Shown here in pieces: positions 11,401 to 23,400 of a stretch of 64,000 nucleotides of DNA; position 1 is the stretch's first letter; every line of letters begins with the position of its first letter. The notes below the pieces were generated by a model. The model saw only the letters and a program-made list of their open reading frames with translations, made no database searches and was not told where the DNA came from. Origin of the DNA: Escarpia spicata (Eukaryota > Annelida > Polychaeta > Sabellida > Siboglinidae); contig OZ023214.1 of assembly GCA_963995525.1 (NCBI GenBank), positions 35,227,269 through 35,291,268 of the forward strand, read 5' to 3'. The position numbers and the translations under genes were made by a program.

Positions 11401-14400
11401 AATGGAGACAGTTGATGGAGAGAGCAGTGAAAGATAGAGGGGAATGGAGACAGTTGATGGAGAGAGCAGTGAAAGATAGAGGGGAGTGGAGACACTTGGT
11501 GGAGAGAGCAGTGAAAGATATAGGGGAATGGAGACAGTTGATGGAGAGAGCAGTGAAAGATAGAGGGGAATGGAGACAGTTGGTGAAGAGAGCAGTGAAA
11601 GATAGAGGGGAATGGAGACAGTTGGTGGAGAGAGCAGTGAAAGATAGAGGGGAATGGAGACAGTTGGTGGAGAGAGCAGTGAAAGATAGAAGGGAATGGA
11701 GACAGTTGGTGGAGAGAGCAGTGAAAGATAGAGGGGAATGGAGACAGTTGGTGGAGAGAGCAGTGAAAGATAGAGGGGAATGGAGACAGTTGATGGAGAG
11801 AGCAGTGAAAGATAGAGGGGAGTGGAGACAGTTGGTGGAGAGAGCAGTGAAAGATAGAGGGGAGTGGAGACAGTTGGTGGAGAGAGCAGTGCAAGATAGA
11901 GGGGAATGGAGACAGTTGGTGGAGAGAGCAGTGAAAGATAGAGGGGAATGGAGTCAGTTGGTGGAGAGAGCAGTGAAAGATAGAGGGGAATGGAGACAGT
12001 TGGTGGAGAGAGCAGTGAAAGATAGAGGGGAATGGAGACAGTTGGTGGAGAGAGCAGTGAAAGATAGAGGGGAATGGAGACACTTGGTGGAGAGAGCAGT
12101 GAAAGATAGAGGGGAATGGAGTCAGTTGGTGGAGAGAGCAGTGAAAGATAGAGGGGAATGGAGACAGTTGGTGGAGAGAGCAGTGAAAGATAGAGGGGAA
12201 TGGAGACAGTTGGTGAAGAGAGCAGTGAAAGATAGAGGGGAATGGAGACAGTTGATGGAGAGAGCAGTGAAAGATAGAGGGGAGTGGAGACACTTGGTGG
12301 AGAGAGCAGTGAAAGATAGAGGGGAATGGAGACAGTTGATGGAGAGAGCAGTGAAAGATAGAGGGGAATGGAGACAGTTGGTGAAGAGAGCAGTGAAAGA
12401 TAGAGGGGAATGGAGACAGTTGGTGGAGAGAGCAGTGAAAGATAGAGGGGAATGGAGACAGTTGGTGGAGAGAGCAGTGAAAGATAGAGGGGAATGGAGA
12501 CAGTTGGTGGAGAGAGCAGTGAAAGATAGAGGGGAATGGAGACACTTGGTGGAGAGAGCAGTGAAAGATAGAGGGGAATGGAGTCAGTTGGTGGAGAGAG
12601 CAGTGAAAGATAGAGGGGAATGGAGACAGTTGGTGGAGAGAGCAGTGAAAGATAGAGGGGAATGGAGACAGTTGGTGAAGAGAGCAGTGAAAGATAGAGG
12701 GGAATGGAGACAGTTGATGGAGAGAGCAGTGAAAGATAGAGGGGAGTGGAGACACTTGGTGGAGAGAGCAGTGAAAGATAGAGGGGAATGGAGACAGTTG
12801 ATGGAGAGAGCAGTGAAAGATAGAGGGGAATGGAGACAGTTGGTGAAGAGAGCAGTGAAAGATAGAGGGGAATGGAGACAGTTGGTGGAGAGAGCAGTGA
12901 AAGATAGAGGGGAATGGAGACAGTTGGTGGAGAGAGCAGTGAAAGATAGAAGGGAATGGAGACAGTTGGTGGAGAGAGCAGTGAAAGATAGAGGGGAATG
13001 GGGACAGTTGGTGGAGAGAGCAGTGAAAGATAGAGGGGAATGGAGACAGTTGATGGAGAGAGCAGTGAAAGATAGAGGGGAGTGGAGACAGTTGGTGGAG
13101 AGAGCAGTGAAAGATAGAGGGGAGTGGAGACAGTTGGTGGAGAGAGCAGTGAAAGATAGAGGGGAGTGGAGACAGTTGGTGGAGAGAGCAGTGCAAGATA
13201 AGTGAGAGAAAAGAAAAAGAAAGATAACTGAAATCGAGGAACGGAATCGAGACCAGCCTCACCCCTAATGGCAGGGAACCAAGGCCAGCCTCACCCCTGA
13301 TGACAGGGAATCAAGAGGAGAACAACATTATAAATATGGATCCAACTTATTAACAATATGAGTGATTAAAATTGCTTAATATATTTACTGAATAATGATG
13401 GTGTGATAAACATAACTGCTTGCATACTAAAAAAAAATTGCTTATACAATATTAAAATAACTACATGTATATTTATATTAATTTATTTGTACATTTTTGT
13501 TTTAATGATGTTTAGGCTGTGCATTTATTAGTTTTTTGCCAGTCTGTTTTGTGTGGTTGATTGTGTTGCTAGGGGACCCAGGCACCAGTCTTGTGCCATA
13601 TATGATTGTGTTGTTGCTAGGGGACCCAGGCACCAGTCTTGTTCCATATATGATTGTGTTGTGTTGTTGCTAGGGGACCCAGGCACCAGTCTTGTTCCAA
13701 ATCTGATTGTGTTATGTTTTTGCTAGGGGATCCAGGCACCAGTCATGTTCCATATATGATTGTGTTGTGTTGTTGCTATGGGACCCAGGCACCAGTCTTG
13801 TTCCATATCTGATTGTGTTGTGTTGTGGCTAGGGGACCCAGGCCCAGTCTTATTTCATATCTGATTGTGTTGTGTTGTTGCTAGGGGACCCAGGCCCAGT
13901 CTTATTCCATATCTGATTGTGTTGTGTTGTTGCTAGGGGACCCAGGCCCAGTCTTATTCCATATCTGATTGTGTTGTGTTGTTGCTAGGGGACCCAGGCC
14001 CAGTCTTATTTGTGTTGTTGCTAGGGGACCCAGGCCCAGTCTTATTTGTGTTGTTGCTAGGGGACCCAGGCCCAGTCTTATTCCATATCTGATTGTGTTG
14101 TGTTGTTGCTAGGGGACCCAGGCACCAGTCTTGTTCCATATCTGATTGTGTTGTGTTGTTGCTAGGGGACCCAGCCCCAGTCTTGTTCCATATCTGATTG
14201 TGTTGTGTTGTTGCTAGGGGACCCAGGCACCAGTCTTGTTCCATATCTGCGCATCTTTGATGTAGCCACGTACGTTGACATGATGATGCAGGTAGGTGGC
14301 GCTGCTGGTGCACGTAATAACCAACAGAAAAGTGTTTAAGTACATAATATCCTGATGTGAAGGAGAATTCACTGAATAAAAACATTACACAGGTTGTTGA

Positions 14401-17400
14401 ATGTTACCAGATGACAGAAATAATTGGGTCCGACATGTGATTAATAGAAATTGGAAACCATTGGAAAGTAACACTGCTTGATGATGAAAAAGACGAGCCT
14501 GCTGCAGAAAGTAATTGACATGTTCAGACTTCAGTAATTACAGTGTACAATGCTTTGGAACCGCTATGTTCTCCATAGCCTGTCAACATTCACTTGGTGC
14601 CCCTAATTCACTTGTTTTGAGAAATCAAAATATGGCAAAAAATTATGTTTTGTCAGATTCTAATTCTAAAGTTTAACATTTGAAGCCATTGCTATGATGT
14701 GTCATTACACCATAAGTGTATGTATTAAGGTGTAGATTGACCTGTGTCTGTCTGTCTGTGACAGGAGATTGAGACGTTGGGTCAAGAGATGGCTACCTTC
14801 AGTCCAACCGTCAGTCTACTTCAGTTCAGTCTTGGCTGTCGCGTCTACAACAAGTTTGTCGTACAAGTCAAGATCAAACAGGAACACATACGCAAGGTGA
14901 CCCTTCTCACTGCATCCCTTTGTTCAAGTAGATAAGAAATATCATTGTATGCGCTGATATAAAGAGTGGTGGTCTTCCTACACAGCCGTCACCAACCATG
15001 TTAAGATACATTTCATGTCATCCCACAATGTGTCGCTGCAATTTATAAGTGTTTTCTTTTGTAACATTTAATGAATTAGTATTTTGAGGCCTGCTTTTAC
15101 AGACTAGGAACGTTTACTCCCTAGGTGTCACAGTTGTACAGCAGGTATCTCGATCATTACTCGACAGAGACGTTGGACAGTAATCATCGACATATGTGGC
15201 AGGACATCTTATCTCGTCATCTCAACGGGACATCACTGGTTTGTAACTAAACACCCTCATAACTATTGCTAGTATTATATTTGTTATCATGTAACCAATC
15301 ATTTTGGCAATTTAGTTTTTTGAAATAGTCGATAGATCAAAGACACTAACTTGATGACACTTTTTCATAATATGTTGTCTGGAATATGTAAATATTTTAT
15401 TGTACTTTCCTAAGTGTCACCATGAGTGACAGTTACTGAACAATTACTGTTTTGGGAAATATGAAATATGCTGTAAAATATGTCAGAATTAGATTGACAA
15501 TATACAGTTATTGTTAAAACTTGTGTCTCTAGTTCCTTTGTATTTTGTAGCAAGCCGTCACAAAGCCTTGGCCATACCAAGTTTCAAAGTCTGTAAGTAA
15601 CACATTCACAACATTTGCGAATCATCTCTGTGAAGATATGAAACCCAGAGTGACACAATTAAATAAGTAGTTTCCCAGAAATTGAGAACTCTTCGAGTAT
15701 AATATATGAAGGCTATTCAGACTGTGCCAGTTACAATCCAATGGTCTTTGTCAGTTCTTTATTTGATTCTAGGAAAAGTATGCACTGTTATGACTGCGTT
15801 TTTACATAAGCCATTAATGAAGTACATAGGTAAAAACCAGTGAATCTTTTAAGTGATGATATATCTAGAAATGGTGGTGTTTTCAGTAAAACATTGTGGG
15901 TGATTTGTTTGAAGCGGATGCAGTTTGGAAGACATGTAGGGTCTATGTCGTCATCTTGCAACCTGTTCCAGATCGGCAAGTTTCTCTACAGTATTATCTT
16001 GGCTGATGTGAAGGTCAACGCCAACTGTCTGAAGACGGACACCGAAGGAAGGTAAGACGTGTCGCAGAAGTCATGAGACATTTTATTTTAAAGTGGAGGA
16101 AATTATGTACAAACTAAATTAAATTTTGTTTATATAGGAATGATATATGTGGGAATAGGCGAGATAAATTCCATCCTGTTATGCCGCCTTAAATCCTCGA
16201 ATACAGCTGTCATTTCATCTGAAAGTGATTTCACTGCTAACGAAAGATTTCTGGCTAAATTTGCAAAATGGTACACATTATTTACCTCGGCATAACTGTT
16301 AGGTTAAAAAATAAAACTATACCATGCATAATCCACATTTCAACAGTTGCTGAGTTTTGAGAATTGTGTGATCAGGTGTCACATGTAAGCTTACCTACTG
16401 AAATAGAAACCTGTTTGTTCCAGATGTGATATTCCCGCATTCTACACTGTCTTCCGACAACGAACAAATCAGTTTCATGAGGAGATCAAGGTTTGTTCTA
16501 AGTTTGTTTTTGACTTGACTTTTTTGGGACAATTAAAGAATCATTTCAGTTTTTAGTGTAAAATGTTAGATATCTCCAAACTCAATGGCAATGAGTTTGT
16601 GAGCACCTACAATTATATATTAAATTACTTATATTAATCAGTGGTGCTATGTTTGTTTATTTGGGATACTATCTCATCATGTGACTGCGTGCACCAATGG
16701 GCGCACAGCACAGTTCTATTTAAACCCAGTTTTGGTGTCAAATCAATCTTTTCTAAATTTGCAATAGCGAGCCGTTCTTTTTACATGGTTTAATTTTTAT
16801 GACACAGCATATTTTCAAACGTGCAGATTCCAATGACATATGGTTACATGTATAATATTGATGCATCTTCTGTTCTGAAATAGCAGGTGTTAGTATATAA
16901 ATACGTGATTATGAAAAGTTATGAAAGTCTCAGTGATTTGACTGTGTTTCCTACAGCCGCACCCAGTTCTAGTGAAGGTCTATAACGAAGCTGGAATTCG
17001 TGAGTTGACCTTTGACCCACATCACATGCCACTGATGACCCCGCCGATGCCATGGACATCAGTGACATCTGGTGGCAGTCTTCTAGGCACAAGTAAGTCT
17101 GGGAGAGTGATGTTAGTAGCAGTAGACACATACGCGGGTGTGTGTATGTATGTCTTTATAATACTGCATGTACTTAAATACACATACACAATTAATGTCT
17201 ATGTTATGTATATTATTCTAGCTATGAAATATGTTTATTATCAACCTAAAAGAATACAGTTATGTACACATTTTATTTATACAGTCTATTTTATGTTTTG
17301 TATTTTTTCTTGCAGCCGATCTAGTAAGGCACACCTACTCTTCGCCCCAGCAGATGGCGCTGTTAGACACCCTCCCCCTGCAGCAACTCTACCCCATCTA

Positions 17401-20400
17401 TGACGCCCTCAACTGTGTCAGTGCCACTCCCTGGATCATCAACCAAGAGGTACGGCATTCTCGATCATCTTTCTTTCTTGCTATATTACATTTTCCATGT
17501 AATTTATTCATATTCTTGTTATCAACTATTCTTGGATACAGTAATGAACAAAAGTATTATGACATGCCAAAGCATTATTTAAGAGTAACTTCATTAGTAC
17601 AACTATGACATTGTGGTTGGAAGCATACATTAATCAAAGAATGAAAATGACCTCTTGTCTACTAATTCCTTATTACTTATTACATCTCGTCCTGTTTCAC
17701 ATTAAAAATCTTATTGACACATTTATAATAATGTGGGCCAGTTACGGGAATGAATATCCAGCATTCGTCTGGAAGTCAGTAGAATATTATTTATGTAATT
17801 GAATGTTTTTGCAGCATATTTGTTTGTCGAGTGCTCAGTTATTTAATATGACATACGTAGAATGTTTACAATGAACTTTGTTACATCACTTCTCTTGTGC
17901 ATGGTGTTTGTTGATGTCCGTCCTACCAGATCCTAGACACCATCATTGAGGTGTTCAACAGCGGGGGGGACATGCACCTGGATGTCCCCCGACCCGCCTC
18001 CGCGTGTCCAGAGCCGCCCAAGATCGTGCGGTCAGTATCGGTGAAGGCATGAACTGCAGTGTGTGAATCTCTCACAAAGAACTGTTTATATGTAGTCAGA
18101 AACGATTGACTAATTGGAGCAAACTGACAGAAGGCATGAAGACAGGGTACATTAATCAAAGACCAGAATAATTTGAATTGAACTGATTCATTGTGCTGTC
18201 AGCTGCTTGTGTTGGTTTAAATGTCAACCATTACTGTTAGACTGTCGGTTGTGTTGGTTTAAATGTCAGCCATTACTATTAGACTCATGTGTGTCAGCTG
18301 TTGTGTTGGTTTAAATGTCAGCCATTACTATTAGACTCATGTGTGTCAGTTGTTGTGTTGGTTTAAATGTCAGCCATTACTATTAGACTCATGTGTGTCA
18401 GCTGTTGTGTTGGTTTAAATGTCAGCCATTACTGTTAGACTGTCATGTGTGTCAGTTGTTGTGTTGGTTTAAATGTCAGCCATTACTGTTAGACTGTCAT
18501 GTGTGTCAGCTGTTGTGTTAGACTCTGATGACTAATAATTTGGAGAGTGTCAGCTACCAATTTAGAGTGAATTAGTTGTTGTTAAGGGAGATGAGTGTCG
18601 GGTGACGTTACAGGGATATGAATGAGTGTCAGGTGATGTTACATGGAGATGACTGTCAGGTGATGTTACAGGGAGATGAGTGTCGGGTGATGTTACAGGG
18701 AGATGAATGTCGGGTGATATTAAAAGGAGATGAGTGTCAGGTGATGTTACAGGGAGATGAGTGTCGGGTGATGTTATAGGGAGATGACTGTCGGGTGATG
18801 TTGTTGGGAGATGAGTGTCGGGTGATGTGACAGGGAGATGAGTGTTGGGTGATGTTACAGAGAGATGAGTGTAGGTGATGTTACAGGGAGATGAGTGTCG
18901 GGTGATGTTACAGAGAGATGAGTGTGGGTGATGTTACAGGGAGATGAGTGTTAGGTGATGTTACAGGGAGATGAGCAGTGAGGAGCGGATGCAGGCGGTG
19001 TATGAGAGACGGCGACTGAGTAAGCAGAAGAAGGAGATGTTTGGTCTGTGGTGTACAGAACTCTATCGGCTCTCCATAGCTAACAAGGTGTGTCTACCTG
19101 TTGATAATGTAATTTCACAGTTCCTTGTATTCAGGGACATTGTTAGAAAAACAAACACGTTGTGGTCACGTTGATGCAGGAAAGTTACATGGCATGCAAT
19201 TCAAATTCTTGAAGCAGTTTTACCTCAAACAAAATATATCACCCCATTTGTCATCACTGCTATTGTGAATTTACATATTAATTTGACACTAGGTGTATTT
19301 ATTCAAAAGACTAAAGGTGTTGTTGTTAGGTTTCTGAGTTCTAATGATCTTTTCGTTAGTCTTGCATTTCAGGACAAATAAAAAGTGTTGCACTTCAGGT
19401 TTGCAACCATTTTCTTATACTGTTTTCTGTTATCAAGGCCAAACACTTTTGTGTAAGGTAGTTGTAGTCTCTTAATTAATGTTTTATGACTGACTGACTC
19501 TTTCAGTACCGGGAAGAGATTTTCTGGTTCCCCCACAACATGGACTTTCGAGGACGTGTGTACGCCTGTCCTCCCCACTTCAACCATCTAGGTCAGTTGT
19601 CATCTTTACAGCACCTTATTGATGGGTAAATTTATCAGTGAATAACAATTACCATTTTTTATATGTGCTACATATGTAATTGTATACATTTTTGATATTT
19701 TTAGTGTAATGTATTTTATGTGAATTTCTTGTGTTAAGTTTTATATACTATTCCATGCAACTTTTGTCAAGTGCACTGATCTCTTAAAGAAACTTTTGTC
19801 AAGTGTACTGATCTCTTAAAGAAACTTTTGTCAAGTGCACTGATCTCTTAAAGAAACTTTTGTCAAGTGCACTGATCTCTTAAAGAAACTTTTGTCAAGT
19901 GCACTGATCTCTTAAAGAAACTGGGCTGTATAAAATAAATGTGTTATTATTTGTGTTATTGTTGTTATCAATATCAACTCTCAGCCATTGGCTCTGCCTT
20001 TGATGGCACAGTTAGAGTTGTTCTCCACTTTTTCCCACAAGTTTGGTGAGATTCCCCTCAGTATTGTTTGTGTTTCTCCTTCCATCTCTGATCCCCTTCA
20101 CTGTTGTCTCCCCCACCCCCCGCACCGTCTCTTCCTCTGTCCATGTGAACTGGTCGGTGAGATGAGCTGTTTCACCTTGCAGGAAGTGACCTGGCGCGGT
20201 CCATCCTCGTGTTTGCCAAGAGCAAGTCGCTCGGACCTCATGGCCTCGACTGGCTCAAGATTCACCTCATCAACCTGACCGGACTGCGCAAAAGGTAACC
20301 TCAAATACATGTTTCTCCATGTGCCTTCACTGTCCCCCCAACAACAACAAAGGACAGCAATTACAGTATTTTGAAATTAGACTCCCGTGACCATTTCATT

Positions 20401-23400
20401 TCTGTTGTTGCCAATTTTTGCACTGCATGCAGCAGATAATAATTAGTGCTACCTTGGCAATGACTGACCACTCAGTTTGTCCACTGAAAACAAACCAAAT
20501 AACTGTTTTTTCCAAATTGAGCCCTGACTGAGCTTTCATTCCGGATTCACACTTTATATAACCCCTATAATTCAAAGCGAAATCCAATTTAGAAGAAACA
20601 GACTTGCCATTTCATTAATTTTTTATTCAATATAGTTTGTTATGGTAATCTTAATACTGGAATATTTGAAGAATAGCACACATGAAATGTAAACAATCTT
20701 GTCAGGGGCAGCCTGGTTATTGCTGTTGTATTAACAGTGCCATCTTGTGGCTGATCTTTCTGTTGCTGTAGGTCGCCAAACAGAGATCGACTTCAGTGTG
20801 CGAATGACCTAATGGAGGAGATCTTGGACTCGGCTGACAGACCACTGACAGTAGGTGTTTGGTGGCTTTTGTCTCTATCTATTTTGTAGGAGGTGAGATT
20901 GCTATCAATTGATTCTCGTGCTGTAGATTTGCCTAAAATTCGGTTGAAGGTGGACTATTTAGAAATTATGGGAGGTTATCTCCCAAAGCAGATGGGAAGT
21001 TGAGACCCACAGCCACACCAAAGGACATTGTTCACACAATATCAGAACACCTAGTAGAAAGTTATTGCAACATGACTGTTTGCGTCAAAAAACCTAATTG
21101 TTTACATTTGTGGCGAATGAACGGTGAGTCTACGTAGCCCAAGGCCTGTGAGGCATGTGTCAGCTCTTGTCTCTGTGTCTCAGGGTAACAAATGGTGGCA
21201 GAAGTCGGACGAGCCGTGGCAGACTCTCGCCTGCTGCATGGAGATCGCAAAGGTCGTAAGGTCACCCGACCCAGAGGCCTACATGTGCCACCTGCCAGTA
21301 CACCAGGTAGGTGGAGCCACTGTCAGCATGTCACCTACAGCGTACAAACTGTCATGTTCCATAGCAGTTGTATCCAGTTGTATCTTTAAGGTTGTGATCT
21401 GTGTCAAGTGTCATAAAGTTGCTATTGACGGGTAATGTCACAAAGCTATCATTTGTCAAATGTCATGTTGTCATAGGATGAGTCATGTAACAAGGCTGTC
21501 ATCTATGTCAAGTGCCATGTTGTTAGTGTAGGATGGGTCATGTAACATGGCTGTCAGCTGTGTCAAGTGTGATGTTGTTGCTGTAGGATGGGTCATGTAA
21601 CATGGCTGTCATCTATGTCAAGTGCCATGTTGTTGGTGTAGGATGGGTCATGTAACATGGCTGTCATCTGTGTCAAGTGTGATGTTGTTGCTGTAGGATG
21701 GGCCATGTAACATGGCTGTCATATGTGTCAAGTGTAATGTTGTTGCTGTAGGATGGGTCATATAACATGGCTGTCATCTGTGTCAAGTGCCATGTTGTTG
21801 CTGTAGGATGGGTCATGTAACATGGCTGTCATCTATGTCAAGTGCCATGTTGTTGGTGTAGGATGGGTCATGTAACATGGCTGTCATCTATGTCAAGTGT
21901 GATGTTGTTGCTGTAGGATGGGTCGTGTAACATGGCTGTCATCTGTGTCAAGTGCCATGTTGTTGGTGTAGGATGGGTCATGTAATATGGCTGTAATCTG
22001 TGTCAAGTGTGATGTTGTTGCTGTAGGATGGGTCATGTAATGGCCTACAGCACTATGCGACCCTGGGTCGCGACCAGGCAGGCGCTGAGTCTGTCAATCT
22101 CTGCCCATTTGACACACCTAAAGATGTCTACAGTGATATCGTAGAAAAGGTAAGTTGGCCTCGCTATCATGTCTTAGTATAACGTGGATAAAAATATTGT
22201 CATAATGTGAAAAAAATAATTTTAAAACATAATTTTTTAAAACTTGTATGTTGCATTTGTGAAATACATTTCAAAATATAGATTTTTAGAATAAAACATG
22301 GAATATTTTCGTAGTTAACAAACTATGTTTCGTGAACATTTGTGTTGTGCTTTAGTACTGACTGTTTGTTCCACCAGGTGGAGAGCGAGCGACAGAAGGA
22401 CGCAGCAAATGGCATGCTGATTGCACAAGTTCTTGATGGATTTGTAAAACGAAAGGTAGGTGTGGTTTTTGTTGGCAACATGTGATAGTTTCCTTGATTT
22501 TGTTGTTAGCAATTGACACAATTTTGTTGTATATTAAATTGGTTTTATTATTTTTAAATGCAGTGATGTGATGTTCCTCTGTATTACATATATGTTTATT
22601 CATTGTCTTCACATCTCACAGATACATGTTAACACACATATCTGTTGGTATACATATCATCTCTCTGGAGAAAAGGGTATATTTTCGTAAAGGAGCAGAT
22701 CATTTTGAGAGATAATTTGAAAAGTTGTCTTTTTGAGGAATGAATAAGTATATTTGACCATAATACATTCACATATTGTTTACTGTGTCATAGGTAATAA
22801 ATTAAAACCATCTGCTTCCAATCTTTGTTGTGTTGTTTTATATTTATACATTTCATATGTTCAAGTGATCCTTATTTTACTATTTTGTGTTGACATAGGT
22901 CACATTATTTTTTAAACAACCCTTTGTAAATATACTTGTGAGTTCTGAGGCTATAGACATTATTAGGCTACAGTGTGACAGTAAAGTTATCGTGACCAGG
23001 TGATCAAGCAGACGATCATGACAACCGTGTATGGCGTGACGAAGTACGGGGCGCGACAACAGATCCGGGGTCAGTTGGAGGGCATTGAGGACTTCCCTCA
23101 GAAACACATCTGGGAGGCATCGTTCTACCTCACCGACAACACCTTCAAGTGTCTGCAGCAGATGTTTACTTCCACCAAGGACATCCAGGCAAGTGATAGT
23201 GCATACTTGTACACTCTCACACAGACTCTAAGGACATTGTGAGGTATTTGTGAGGATGTCTTCTGGTTTGATTACTGTTGATAGCTGTGCCTCTTTGACA
23301 TTTACAAATCTAATTAACCCTCTCATGGTCAGAACGCCCGAATCAACCTGAGTCCCACCCATGGCCAGAATGTCTGAATTCGCCCGAATACAGGAGCACA

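Noticed and set aside
10293..13262. 989-codon open frame on the - strand ([14 protein letters not shown] repeats) and 869-codon frame on the + strand
   Set aside because: Both are by-products of the 42-bp minisatellite. The + frame begins in RT C-terminal sequence, and the - frame has no family relation.
13954..14385. 143-codon - strand open frame ([19 protein letters not shown] repeats)
   Set aside because: Antisense of the exon 10 acceptor array; no independent support.
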